Assembly: GCA_041640815.1 (NCBI GenBank)
Contig: JBEPZO010000007.1
Coordinates: forward strand, 1-63,049
DNA: 63,049 nt
Direction: 5' to 3'
From: JANWZL01 sp041640815
GTDB lineage: Bacteria; Pseudomonadota; Gammaproteobacteria; Burkholderiales; Thiobacillaceae
Shown: positions 10,107-22,978 of the stretch, one piece after another
Layout: each line of letters starts with the position of its first letter
Position numbering within the stretch: position 1 is the stretch's first letter
Made by a program: the position numbers and the translations under genes
Notes under the pieces: generated by a model
Told to the model about the DNA's origin: nothing
The model's input: only the letters and a program-made list of their open reading frames with translations
Database searches by the model: none

Positions 10107-10639
10107 TGGCGATGCAGTGGTACGTAGTGCATGCCTATTCGGGCTTCGAGAAGAGCGTGCAGCGCGCGCTCAAGGAACGCATCGCACGCGCCGGCATGCA
10201 GGACAAGTTTGGCGAGATCCTGGTGCCGGTTGAAGAGGTCGTGGAGATGAAGGGTGGCCAGAAGAGCGTGACCGAGCGCAAGTTTTTTCCTGGCTACGTC
10301 CTGGTGCAGATGGAAATGAATGATGCCACCTGGCACCTCGTCAAAAGCACGCCCAGGGTCACCGGTTTCGTCGGCGGCACGGCCACCAAGCCGGCACCGA
10401 TCAGCGAGCGCGAGGTGCAGGCCATCTTGCAGCAGATCCAGGAAGGGGTAGAAAAACCGCGACCGAAAGTGCTCTACGAGGTGGGAGAATTGGTGCGTAT
10501 CATCGATGGGCCATTCAGCGACTTCAACGGCACGGTGGAAGAGGTCAATTACGAGAAGAACAAGCTGCGGGTGTCAGTGACCATTTTCGGGCGTGCTACA
10601 CCGGTGGAGCTCGATTTTTCGCAGGTAGAGAAGGCCTAA
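10106..10639 (+). CDS. nusG: Transcription termination/antitermination protein NusG
   Basis: Binds RNA polymerase, suppresses pausing, and links it to Rho or to ribosomal protein S10. The start is ATG 10106 (177 residues, MAMQWYVVHAYSGFEK); the frame is open further upstream inside secE, but that extension is not homologous. NGN domain first, then the C-terminal KOW domain around GPFSDFNGTVEEVNYEKNKL. Length and both domains are standard. Confidence 0.97.
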   Translation: MAMQWYVVHAYSGFEKSVQRALKERIARAGMQDKFGEILVPVEEVVEMKGGQKSVTERKFFPGYVLVQMEMNDATWHLVKSTPRVTGFVGGTATKPAPISEREVQAILQQIQEGVEKPRPKVLYEVGELVRIIDGPFSDFNGTVEEVNYEKNKLRVSVTIFGRATPVELDFSQVEKA

Positions 10640-10749
10640 AGCGGAGTTGCGCTCACCAGGTTAGCGCTGGGTGCTCGAACCGAGGAGCGCGTACACGGGG
10701 GTTAATCCGCGTCAACGCGCGTTAGTACTCACTTGAGATAGGAAGCAAC

Positions 10750-11181
10750 ATGGCAAAGAAAATCGTCGGATATATAAAGTTGCAGGTGCCGGCGGGCAAG
10801 GCCAATCCGTCCCCCCCCATCGGTCCTGCGCTGGGCCAGCGCGGTCTCAACATCATGGAGTTTTGCAAGGCCTTCAATGCCCAAACTCAAGGTATGGAGC
10901 CTGGTTTGCCCATTCCGGTGGTGATCACCGCCTATGCGGACAAAAGCTTCACCTTTGTTTTGAAGACGCCGCCGGCCACGGTGCTGCTGAAGAAGGCAGC
11001 GGGTATTGAGAAGGGCTCCTCCAAGCCGCATACGGATAAGGTGGGTACTGTTACCCGGGCCCAACTCGAGGAAATCGCCAAGATTAAGATGCCTGATCTG
11101 ACAGCGGCGGATCTTGCGGCAGCCGTGCGCACGATCGCCGGTAGTGCCCGTAGCATGGGGCTTAATGTCGAGGGGGCTTGA
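10750..11181 (+). CDS. rplK: 50S ribosomal protein uL11
   Basis: Forms the GTPase-associated centre with 23S rRNA and is needed for RelA activation. 143 residues with the proline-rich N-terminal domain (NPSPPIGPALGQRG) and the C-terminal rRNA-binding domain (TVTRAQLEEIAKIKM). Preceded by GATAGGAAGC. One base separates its stop from the rplA ATG. The 110-base gap from nusG has no promoter I can defend. Confidence 0.98.
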   Translation: MAKKIVGYIKLQVPAGKANPSPPIGPALGQRGLNIMEFCKAFNAQTQGMEPGLPIPVVITAYADKSFTFVLKTPPATVLLKKAAGIEKGSSKPHTDKVGTVTRAQLEEIAKIKMPDLTAADLAAAVRTIAGSARSMGLNVEGA

Positions 11182-11182
11182 T

Positions 11183-11887
11183 ATGGCTAAAGTTTCCAAG
11201 CGCATGAAGGCGCTGAAGGCTAAGGTCGATCGCAGCAGGCTCTACGCCATCGACGAAGCACTGGCCTTGGTTAAGGAGAATGCCACAGCCAAGTTCGACG
11301 AATCGATCGACGTTGCCGTGAACCTCGGCGTGGATCCGAGGAAGTCCGACCAGGTGGTACGCGGGTCGGTGGTGATGCCGCACGGCACAGGCAAAAGCGT
11401 GCGCGTGGCGGTGTTCTGTCAGGGCGCCGCCGCCGATGCCGCCAAGGCTGCAGGCGCGGATATTGTTGGCTTTGACGATCTCGCCGCTGAGATCAAGGCG
11501 GGTCGCATGGACTTCGATGTCGTCATCGCCACCCCGGATGCGATGAAAGTGGTCGGCCAGCTCGGCCAGATCTTAGGTCCGCGTGGCCTAATGCCCAACC
11601 CCAAGGTCGGGACGGTCACCCCCAACGTGGCGGAGGCGGTTAGGAATGCCAAGGCCGGGCAAGTACAGTATCGAACCGACCGGGCTGGTATTGTCCACGC
11701 CTCTATTGGTCGTGCTTCGTTCTCAATCGAAGCGCTGCGGGAGAATTTGCTGGCCTTCCTGGAGGCGCTTATTAAGGCTAAACCGGCCACCGCTAAGGGG
11801 GTCTACATGAAGAGGGTTTCCGTCTCGAGCACGATGGGTATTGGCGTGCGAATCGATCAGGTCAGTTTGCAGGCATTGCAACGTTGA
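11183..11887 (+). CDS. rplA: 50S ribosomal protein uL1
   Basis: Forms the L1 stalk that moves deacylated tRNA out of the E site; in E. coli it also represses translation of its own L11 operon. The start is ATG 11183 (234 residues, MAKVSKRMKALK); the open frame upstream overlaps rplK and is not part of the protein. Signature PHGTGKSVRVAVF and the GRMDFDVVIATPDAM region are present. Length equals E. coli L1. Confidence 0.98.
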   Translation: MAKVSKRMKALKAKVDRSRLYAIDEALALVKENATAKFDESIDVAVNLGVDPRKSDQVVRGSVVMPHGTGKSVRVAVFCQGAAADAAKAAGADIVGFDDLAAEIKAGRMDFDVVIATPDAMKVVGQLGQILGPRGLMPNPKVGTVTPNVAEAVRNAKAGQVQYRTDRAGIVHASIGRASFSIEALRENLLAFLEALIKAKPATAKGVYMKRVSVSSTMGIGVRIDQVSLQALQR

Positions 11888-12333
11888 GTGTGTGAATTTG
11901 GGGGCGCTTGCTGTTCTTTCAGCAGGCGCGTTGTCCAAGACCGTAGGGATGCGAAGGCTAGATCACGGCGCAAGGGGCGTAGGCCCCGAGTGGCTTGATT
12001 TCGCGCTAACGCATTTAAACGATGGCAGTGGGAAGCAAGAAGTGACGCAGCTGTGCGGAATCTCACGCTGGGCGTCTCATGCGCCGCTGCTGTACGCCCT
12101 ACGCAGACGGCGTCACCCGAGTCAGGAAGCATATCTGTGCCTCTCCTGAGTCAGGCCGCCGCAGGACCCAGACCATCCCAAGTTTTGGGATGGCGAGGGT
12201 GGAGTTAACCACGGGTCGAGCCCTGTCAGGCGGTTAGCTTTAGCTGGCCGCCTGACATCAGCGTATGCATTCGTTCGAACCCGTGGCGAAGTATGCCCCT
12301 GGTTAGGGGGTGGCTCACGAAAGGAGTCAGGCC
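11888..12333 (+). promoter_or_regulatory. Structured rplJL leader (probable L10 autoregulatory region)
   Basis: This 446-base stretch has no supportable gene. It holds several helices: CCATCCCAA/TTGGGATGG (12173-12193), TGTCAGGCGG/CCGCCTGACA (12224-12257), and an enclosing stem CCACGGGT/ACCCGTGG (12209-12216 / 12279-12286). A short C4/G4 hairpin (about 12296-12309) lies just before the rplJ ribosome-binding site. L10(L12)4 binding to a long rplJ leader is established in enterobacteria; that this leader works the same way is inference from position and structure. Confidence 0.55.
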
Positions 12334-12876
12334 TTGAGTCTCAATTTAGAGAAAAAGAAGGCGGTCGTCGCTGAAATCAGCGCACAACTTGCACAAGCGC
12401 AAGCGGTGATTATCGCTGAGTATCGTGGGGTTACCGTCACCAGCATGAACGCGCTGCGCAAGAAGGCCCGCGAAAGCGGTGTCTATTTCAAAGTGTTGAA
12501 AAACACGCTGGCGCGTCGTGCGATCGCAGATACACCATTTGCTGGGTTGGCCGAGATGCTCTCTGGGCCACTCGCGTATGGTATCTCCACCGATCCGGTG
12601 GCGGTGGCGAAGGTGCTCAACGATTTCGCCCAAAGCAACGACAAGTTCATCATCAAAGCCGGCGCAATGCCCAATTATCTGATGTCGCCGAAAGACATCA
12701 CGGCACTGGCGAATATGCCCAGCCGGGAGGAACTGTTGGCCAAGCTCATGGGCACCATGCAAGCACCTATCGCCAAGTTCGTGCAGACGCTGAACGAGGT
12801 GCCAGGCAAGTTTGTCCGCACCCTCGCAGCTTTGCGGGACCAACTCGAAAAGCAGGCGACGAGTCCGCAAACGTAA
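12334..12876 (+). CDS. rplJ: 50S ribosomal protein uL10
   Basis: Base of the L7/L12 stalk. I place the start at TTG 12334 (180 residues, MSLNLEKKKAVVAE), because this matches betaproteobacterial L10 N-termini and a strong AAAGGAG lies 7 bases upstream; the in-frame GTG 12310 would put that site inside the gene. The core AQAVIIAEYRGVTVTSMNALRKKARE and the C-terminal helix that binds L7/L12 dimers are present. A rare TTG start together with the structured leader suggests tight translational control. Confidence 0.96.
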   Translation: MSLNLEKKKAVVAEISAQLAQAQAVIIAEYRGVTVTSMNALRKKARESGVYFKVLKNTLARRAIADTPFAGLAEMLSGPLAYGISTDPVAVAKVLNDFAQSNDKFIIKAGAMPNYLMSPKDITALANMPSREELLAKLMGTMQAPIAKFVQTLNEVPGKFVRTLAALRDQLEKQATSPQT

Positions 12877-12921
12877 TTCGAGGGCCCTATTTGCAACTTT
12901 GACTTGATTCAGGAGTGCAAC

Positions 12922-13308
12922 ATGGCTTTGACCAAAGCTGAAATCCTCGATGCCATTGCTGGCATGACCGTTCTGGAGCTGTCCGAGCTCATCAAGGACA
13001 TGGAAGCGAAGTTCGGCGTCTCCGCGGCTGCCGCCACCGTCGCTGTAGCAGCAGCGCCTGCTGCCGGTGCCGCGGCGGCACCGGCGGCCGAGGAGAAGAC
13101 CGAGTTCGATGTCATCCTCACCGCCGCCGGTGCCAACAAGGTAAACGTGATCAAGGTCGTGCGCGCCGTCACCGGCCTGGGTCTCAAGGAGGCCAAGGAT
13201 CTCGTCGACGGTGCGCCGAAGCCGGTGAAGGAAGGGGTATCCAAAGCCGAGGCCGAGGAAATCAAGAAACAGCTCACCGAAGCTGGCGCCACGGTCGAGA
13301 TCAAGTAA
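12922..13308 (+). CDS. rplL: 50S ribosomal protein bL12 (L7/L12)
   Basis: Flexible multi-copy stalk protein that recruits translational GTPases. 128 residues from ATG 12922, with SD CAGGAG. N-terminal dimerisation domain, Ala-rich hinge (about 40-55) and the conserved C-terminal domain containing NKVNVIKVVRAVTGLGLKEAK. Both hinge and length are normal. Confidence 0.98.
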   Translation: MALTKAEILDAIAGMTVLELSELIKDMEAKFGVSAAAATVAVAAAPAAGAAAAPAAEEKTEFDVILTAAGANKVNVIKVVRAVTGLGLKEAKDLVDGAPKPVKEGVSKAEAEEIKKQLTEAGATVEIK

Positions 13309-13345
13309 GCCGGCGTGTCGGATTGCTGTGTATTAAGTCATGGCT

Positions 13346-13363
13346 GGCGGTCGGTAGGCCGCC
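13346..13363 (+). other. rplL-rpoB intercistronic hairpin
   Basis: GGCGG/CCGCC stem with an 8-base loop in the 147-base gap before rpoB, at the position where E. coli has an attenuator and RNase III site. No T-run follows. The gap also holds a direct repeat of TGATCCCTG (13410-13418 and 13424-13432). Its role is inferred from position only. Confidence 0.35.
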
Positions 13364-13455
13364 GGCCTATTCGCGTTTCAGGTCTCGGTGGTGAGGGATT
13401 GCACTTGATTGATCCCTGACCCCTGATCCCTGTCTCACACAGCGACGGAGACGTC

Positions 13456-16400
13456 ATGAGCTACACATTTGCCGAGAAAAAACGCATTCGCAAAAGTTTT
13501 GCCAAGCGCGCTAGCGTCCTGGAGGTGCCCTATCTTCTGAGCATGCAAATCGACTCCTATCGGGAGTTTCTGCAGGCAGATGTACCTGCAGACGAAAGGC
13601 GCGATGTGGGATTGCAGGCGGCGTTCAAGTCTATCTTTCCCATCGTCAGCCACAGCGGTAACGCCCGGCTAGAGTTCGTCTCCTATACCCTGGGCCAGCC
13701 CGTGTTCGACATCGTCGAGTGCCAGCAGCGCGGTCTGACCTACGCCGCCAGCTTGCGCGCCAAGGTGAGGTTGGTGATCCTGGACAGGGATAGCAGCAAG
13801 GAGCGGATCAAGGAGGTCAAGGAGCAGGAGGTCTACATGGGTGAAATCCCGCTCATGACCCCCAATGGCTCCTTCATCATCAATGGCACCGAGCGGGTGA
13901 TCGTCTCCCAGCTGCACCGCTCGCCCGGGGTGTTCTTCGAGCACGACCGCGGTAAAACCCACTCTTCGGGCAAGCTGCTGTTCTCCGCGCGCATCATCCC
14001 GTATCGCGGCTCCTGGCTGGATTTCGAGTTCGACCCCAAAGACTTAGTATTCTTCCGCGTCGACCGCCGCCGCAAGATGCCCGTGACCATCTTGCTCAAG
14101 GCGCTGGGGTACACCAATGAGCAGATCCTGGCTGAATTCTTCGAGTTCGAAACCTTCCACCTGACCAAGAAAGGCATCGAGTTTGAGCTCAAGCCCGAGC
14201 GGCTCAAGGGCGAAGTGGCTCGCTTCGATATCAAAGCCAAGGATGGCAGCGTCATCGTCGCCAAGGACAAACGCATCACCGCGCGCCACATCCGCGACTT
14301 GGAGGCCGCCGGCATCAAGAAGCTAACGGTTAGCAACGACTTCCTGTTCGGCCGAATCCTGGCCAAGAACGTCATCGATAAGGAGACGGGTGAGGTCATC
14401 GCGCGCGCCAATGAGGAGATCACGGAGTCCGTGCTGGATCGACTGCTGGCCGCTAAGGTGAGCAAGATCGAGACCCTCTACATCAACGAGCTCGACCATG
14501 GTCCTTACATCTCACACACGCTCATGATCGACGAGACCGTCGACCAATGGAGCGCGCGTGTGGCCATCTACCGCATGATGCGCCCAGGTGAGCCGCCGAC
14601 CGAGGAGGCGGTAGAGACGTTGTTTCAGCGGCTGTTCTTCAGCGAGGAAACCTACGACCTTTCCAAGGTCGGGCGCATGAAATTCAACCGCCGCATCGGC
14701 CGCAGCGAGCTCACTGGCCCGGGTACCCTAACTCGGGAAGATATCGTCGCGGTGATCAAGATCCTGGTCGATTTGCGCGATGGGCGCAACGAGGTGGACG
14801 ACATCGACCACCTTGGCAACCGCCGCGTGCGCGCCGTAGGTGAACTGGCGGAGAACCAGTTCCGCGCCGGCCTGGTGCGCGTGGAGCGCGCCGTGCGCGA
14901 GCGGCTATCGCAGGCCGAGAGCGAGAACCTGATGCCGCACGATTTGATCAATGCCAAGCCGATCTCGGCGGCGATCAAGGAGTTCTTCGGCTCCTCCCAG
15001 CTGTCGCAGTTCATGGATCAGACCAATCCGCTATCGGAGATCACCCACAAGCGGCGGATCTCCGCCTTGGGGCCCGGGGGGCTTACCCGCGAGCGCGCCG
15101 GATTCGAGGTGCGCGACGTCCACCCCACCCACTACGGCCGGGTCTGCCCGATCGAGACGCCCGAGGGCCCGAACATCGGCCTCATCAACTCGCTTGCCCT
15201 GTATGCGCGCACCAACGAGTACGGCTTCATCGAAACCCCTTATCGCAAGGTGGTGAACGGTCGGGTCACCAACGAGATCGAGTACCTCTCCGCGATCGAG
15301 GAGGGGCAGTATGTCATCGCCCAGGCCAACACGCCCTTGGATGAGGAGGGGCGCTTCGTCGACGACCTCGTCTCCTGCCGGCACAAGAACGAATTCACCC
15401 TGTCGGCGCCGGAGCGCATCCAGTACATGGACGTCGCGCCCTCGCAGATCGTGTCCGTGGCGGCCTCCCTCATCCCTTTCTTGGAGCACGACGACGCCAA
15501 CCGGGCGCTGATGGGCTCGAACATGCAGCGGCAGGCCGTGCCCTGCCTGCGTCCGGAAAAGCCCCTGGTGGGCACCGGCATCGAGCGCACCGCTGCCGTC
15601 GATTCCGGCACGGTGGTCAAGGCCCGGCGCGGCGGCGTGGTGGATTATGTCGATGCCAGCCGCATCGTCGTGCGCGTCAATGACGAGGAGACCGCGCCGG
15701 GCGAGGTCGGGGTCGACATCTACACCCTGACCAAGTACATGCGTTCCAACCAGAACACCAATATCAACCAGCGTCCGCTGGTCAAGGTCGGCGACGTCAT
15801 CGCCCGCGGCGATGTGATCGCCGACGGCGCCTCCACCGATAAGGGTGAGCTTGCCCTCGGGCAGAACATGCTGGTCGCCTTCATGCCGTGGAACGGCTAC
15901 AACTTCGAGGACTCCATCCTGATCTCCGAGCGCGTGGTGGCGGAGGACCGCTATACCTCCATCCACATCGAGGAGCTCACGGTGGTGGCGCGCGACACCA
16001 AGCTCGGGCCGGAGGAGATCACGCGCGACATCTCGAGCTTGAGTCAAGCCCAGCTCGCGCGCCTGGACGAGGCCGGCATCGTGCATATCGGCGCCGAGGT
16101 GCAGGCAGGCGACGTGCTGGTGGGCAAGGTCACGCCCAAGGGCGAGACCCAGCTCACCCCGGAAGAAAAGCTGCTACGCGCCATCTTCGGTGAGAAGGCG
16201 AGCGACGTCAAAGACACCTCGCTCAGGGTGCCAACCGGCATGAGCGGCACCGTCATCGACGTGCAGGTCTTCACCCGCGAGGGCATCGAGCGCGACAGCC
16301 GCGCCAACAAGATCATCGACGAGATGCTGCGCAAGTATCAGAAAGACCTCGCTGACCAGATGCGCATCGTCGAGAACGACGCCTTCGCCCGCATGAAGAA

Positions 16401-17565
16401 GCTGCTCATCGGCAAGATCGCCAAAGGCGGGCCGATGAAATTGGCCAAGGGCGCGGTCATTACCGAGGAATACCTCGAGGCGCTCAAGCCGCACGACTGG
16501 TTTGACATCCGCGTCGAGGACGAGGAGGTCTCGCGCCAGATGGAGGGCATCAAGGACGGCCTGGACAAGGTGCGCGCGCAGTTCGACGCCCTGCTCGAAA
16601 ACAAGAAGAAAAAGCTCACCAGCGGCGATGAACTGCCGCCGGGCGTGATCAAAATGGTCAAGGTCTATCTGGCGGTCAAGCGGCGCCTGCAGCCGGGCGA
16701 CAAGATGGCCGGCCGGCACGGCAACAAAGGCGTGATCTCGAAGATCGTGCCGGTGGAGGACATGCCGTTCATGGCCGATGGCACCCCGGTGGACATCGTG
16801 TTGAACCCGTTGGGCGTGCCCTCGCGCATGAACGTGGGCCAGATCCTCGAGACCCACCTCGGTTGGGCAGCCAAGGGGCTTGGCCAGCGCATCGGTGAGA
16901 TGCTGGACCGCCATGTCCAGGTGACGCAGCTACGCCAGTTCCTGGACAAGATCTACAACACCTCGGGTAAGAAAGAAGACCTCGATGCGCTCAGCGACGC
17001 TGAGGTGCTCGAGTTGGCGGAAAACCTGCGTGACGGTGTGCCTTTCGCTTCACCGGTGTTCGATGGCGCCAACGAAGAGGAAATCCGGGCGATGCTCGAT
17101 CTAGCCTATCCGGACGACGATCCGCGCACGCAGCGGCTGGGCTTCACCTCGGGCAAGACCCAGGTACGCCTGTACGATGGTCGTAGCGGTGAGCCTTTCG
17201 ATCGGCCGGTGACCGTGGGTTACATGCACATGATGAAACTGCATCACCTGGTCGACGACAAGATGCACGCGCGTTCGACTGGCCCTTATTCCCTCGTCAC
17301 CCAGCAGCCCCTGGGTGGCAAGGCGCAGTTTGGCGGCCAGCGCTTCGGCGAGATGGAGGTCTGGGCCCTGGAGGCTTATGGCGCCGCCTACACGCTGCAG
17401 GAGATGCTCACCGTGAAGTCCGACGACGTCACCGGCCGCACCAAGGTCTACGAAAACATCGTCAAGGGCGAACACAAGATCGATGCCGGTATGCCGGAGT
17501 CGTTCAATGTGTTGGTGAAAGAAATCCGCTCGCTTGCAATCGATATCGATCTGGAGCGTTATTAA
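13456..17565 (+). CDS. rpoB: DNA-directed RNA polymerase subunit beta
   Basis: Second-largest RNA polymerase subunit, forming one side of the catalytic cleft and the rifampicin pocket. 1369 residues, slightly longer than E. coli (1342). The rifampicin-region sequence is the wild-type GSSQLSQFMDQTNPLSEITHK, followed by HKRRISALGPGGL. Further on are GHNFEDS-like WNGYNFEDSILISERVV, the conserved GDKMAGRHGNKGVIS, and a C-terminus ending in SLAIDIDLERY. GC-rich C-ending codons throughout. rpoC follows after 69 bases. Confidence 0.99.
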   Translation: MSYTFAEKKRIRKSFAKRASVLEVPYLLSMQIDSYREFLQADVPADERRDVGLQAAFKSIFPIVSHSGNARLEFVSYTLGQPVFDIVECQQRGLTYAASLRAKVRLVILDRDSSKERIKEVKEQEVYMGEIPLMTPNGSFIINGTERVIVSQLHRSPGVFFEHDRGKTHSSGKLLFSARIIPYRGSWLDFEFDPKDLVFFRVDRRRKMPVTILLKALGYTNEQILAEFFEFETFHLTKKGIEFELKPERLKGEVARFDIKAKDGSVIVAKDKRITARHIRDLEAAGIKKLTVSNDFLFGRILAKNVIDKETGEVIARANEEITESVLDRLLAAKVSKIETLYINELDHGPYISHTLMIDETVDQWSARVAIYRMMRPGEPPTEEAVETLFQRLFFSEETYDLSKVGRMKFNRRIGRSELTGPGTLTREDIVAVIKILVDLRDGRNEVDDIDHLGNRRVRAVGELAENQFRAGLVRVERAVRERLSQAESENLMPHDLINAKPISAAIKEFFGSSQLSQFMDQTNPLSEITHKRRISALGPGGLTRERAGFEVRDVHPTHYGRVCPIETPEGPNIGLINSLALYARTNEYGFIETPYRKVVNGRVTNEIEYLSAIEEGQYVIAQANTPLDEEGRFVDDLVSCRHKNEFTLSAPERIQYMDVAPSQIVSVAASLIPFLEHDDANRALMGSNMQRQAVPCLRPEKPLVGTGIERTAAVDSGTVVKARRGGVVDYVDASRIVVRVNDEETAPGEVGVDIYTLTKYMRSNQNTNINQRPLVKVGDVIARGDVIADGASTDKGELALGQNMLVAFMPWNGYNFEDSILISERVVAEDRYTSIHIEELTVVARDTKLGPEEITRDISSLSQAQLARLDEAGIVHIGAEVQAGDVLVGKVTPKGETQLTPEEKLLRAIFGEKASDVKDTSLRVPTGMSGTVIDVQVFTREGIERDSRANKIIDEMLRKYQKDLADQMRIVENDAFARMKKLLIGKIAKGGPMKLAKGAVITEEYLEALKPHDWFDIRVEDEEVSRQMEGIKDGLDKVRAQFDALLENKKKKLTSGDELPPGVIKMVKVYLAVKRRLQPGDKMAGRHGNKGVISKIVPVEDMPFMADGTPVDIVLNPLGVPSRMNVGQILETHLGWAAKGLGQRIGEMLDRHVQVTQLRQFLDKIYNTSGKKEDLDALSDAEVLELAENLRDGVPFASPVFDGANEEEIRAMLDLAYPDDDPRTQRLGFTSGKTQVRLYDGRSGEPFDRPVTVGYMHMMKLHHLVDDKMHARSTGPYSLVTQQPLGGKAQFGGQRFGEMEVWALEAYGAAYTLQEMLTVKSDDVTGRTKVYENIVKGEHKIDAGMPESFNVLVKEIRSLAIDIDLERY

Positions 17566-17634
17566 CAGGTTAAGAGGTGTTACCAGGCAAGCAGCTGCTT
17601 TGCCTGGATACGCGGGACGAGACGGAGTTTAGAC

Positions 17635-21827
<4,193 letters not shown>

Positions 21828-21831
<4 letters not shown>

Positions 21832-21856
21832 CAGTAAGCTTGACGAGGCTTATATT
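21828..21856 (+). promoter_or_regulatory. Promoter of the str operon (rpsL-rpsG-fusA-tuf)
   Basis: TTGACA (21828-21833, full consensus, overlapping the rpoC stop), 17-base spacer, TATATT (21851-21856, five of six). It lies about 115 bases upstream of rpsL. Confidence 0.8.
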
Positions 21857-21870
21857 TTTTAATCTTTCTG

Positions 21871-21890
21871 CGGCCCGCTACTGCGGGCCG
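21871..21890 (+). other. Hairpin in the rpsL leader
   Basis: Perfect 8-bp stem CGGCCCGC / GCGGGCCG with loop TACT, just downstream of the str promoter. A T-run precedes rather than follows it, so on this strand it is a 5'-UTR structure, not a terminator. Confidence 0.5.
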
Positions 21891-21970
21891 TGTCGCCCGT
21901 GGGGGACGCTAGCCTGCACAGGCGTGAGGGGAAGTCGTTGCCGAATAGTTAATAAAACAGGAAGGATTCA

Positions 21971-22366
21971 ATGCCTACCATTAACCAGTTGGTACGGAAG
22001 CCGCGCCGGGCGCCTGTGGTGAAGAGCAAGGTCCCGGCCTTGCAGTCATGTCCGCAAAAACGCGGCGTCTGCACGCGGGTGTACACCACGACCCCGAAAA
22101 AACCCAATTCGGCGCTGCGGAAAGTAGCCAAAGTGCGTTTATCCAATGGTTATGAAGTGATCGGCTATATCGGCGGTGAGGGTCACAATCTTCAAGAGCA
22201 TTCCGTTGTGCTGGTGCGCGGCGGCCGAGTAAAAGACTTGCCTGGGGTGCGGTATCATATTGTACGTGGTAGCCTGGACACGCAAGGCGTGAAAGATCGC
22301 AAGCAAGGCCGGTCTAAGTACGGTGCCAAAAAACCAAGCGCACAAGGCAGTAAGGCTAAGAAATAA
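21971..22366 (+). CDS. rpsL: 30S ribosomal protein uS12
   Basis: Decoding-centre protein and target of streptomycin-resistance mutations. 131 residues, with a Lys-rich tail slightly longer than the 124-residue E. coli protein. TPKKPNSALRK carries the wild-type (streptomycin-sensitive type) lysine, and GVRYHIVRG is conserved. CAGGAAGG precedes the ATG. rpsG follows after 11 bases. Confidence 0.98.
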   Translation: MPTINQLVRKPRRAPVVKSKVPALQSCPQKRGVCTRVYTTTPKKPNSALRKVAKVRLSNGYEVIGYIGGEGHNLQEHSVVLVRGGRVKDLPGVRYHIVRGSLDTQGVKDRKQGRSKYGAKKPSAQGSKAKK

Positions 22367-22377
22367 GGAGCCCGTTC

Positions 22378-22848
22378 ATGCCTCGTCGTCGTGAGGTTCC
22401 AAAACGCGAGATCCTGCCGGATCCCAAATTCGGCAGCCAAGAGGTTGCCAAATTCGTCAATGTCATCATGTCTAGAGGTAAGAAGGCATTAGCCGAGCGC
22501 ATCGTCTACGGCGCCTTCGAGCTGATCGAGAAAAAAAGCGGCAAGAATCCGCTCGAGGTGTTCACCGCGGCGCTGGCGAATGTCAAGCCAGTGGTCGAGG
22601 TGAAGTCGCGCCGCGTCGGTGGCGCCAACTACCAGGTGCCGGTCGAGGTGCGCCCGTCGCGTCGCACGGCGCTGGCTATGCGCTGGCTGAAAGAGGCGGC
22701 GCGTCGGCGCGGTGAAAAGTCCATGGGATTGCGTCTGGCTAATGAATTATTGGAGGCTGCCGAAGGCCGTGGCGGCGCGATGAAGAAACGCGATGAGGTG
22801 CATCGCATGGCGGAGGCTAACAAAGCTTTCTCGCACTTCAGATTTTGA
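22378..22848 (+). CDS. rpsG: 30S ribosomal protein uS7
   Basis: Primary 16S rRNA-binding protein that nucleates assembly of the 30S head; the str-operon repressor in E. coli. 156 residues, starting MPRRREVPKREILPDPKFGS, with the conserved GGANYQVPVEVRPSRR and RWLKEAARRR. The AAGGAG site overlaps the intergenic space after rpsL. Standard length. Confidence 0.98.
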   Translation: MPRRREVPKREILPDPKFGSQEVAKFVNVIMSRGKKALAERIVYGAFELIEKKSGKNPLEVFTAALANVKPVVEVKSRRVGGANYQVPVEVRPSRRTALAMRWLKEAARRRGEKSMGLRLANELLEAAEGRGGAMKKRDEVHRMAEANKAFSHFRF

Positions 22849-22853
22849 CGCCA

Positions 22854-22897
22854 AAGCGGCTTCAGTGCTATCGGCATGGCGTATGCCGAAGCCGCTT
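22854..22897 (+). other. rpsG-fusA intercistronic hairpin
   Basis: 10-bp inverted repeat AAGCGGCTTC (22854-22863) / GAAGCCGCTT (22888-22897), with an inner GGCAT/ATGCC stem. There is no T-tract. It could be a partial terminator or a processing/stability element tuning fusA-tuf expression relative to rpsL-rpsG. Confidence 0.5.
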
Positions 22898-22978
22898 CTA
22901 TGTTTCATCACTTCTTGTGGCTGAGTGCGTGATAGCGTAAACACGCGCTCGCTACGCCTACTTTAAAGGTAAGCAAAC

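Noticed and set aside
11841..12149. Open frames of ~90-100 codons in the rplA-rplJ gap
   Set aside because: They have no recognisable protein and overlap the structured leader; the translated sequences look random.
13410..13432. TGATCCCTG direct repeat as a possible CRISPR or mobile-element trace
   Set aside because: Only two 9-base units five bases apart, with no array, spacer or transposase; noted as a minor repeat in the rpoB leader.
13456..17565. Long opposite-strand open frames across rpoB, rpoC, metK and other genes (up to ~370 codons)
   Set aside because: They mirror strongly biased GC-rich genes in antisense frames and contain no known motifs, while the sense frames encode certain proteins.
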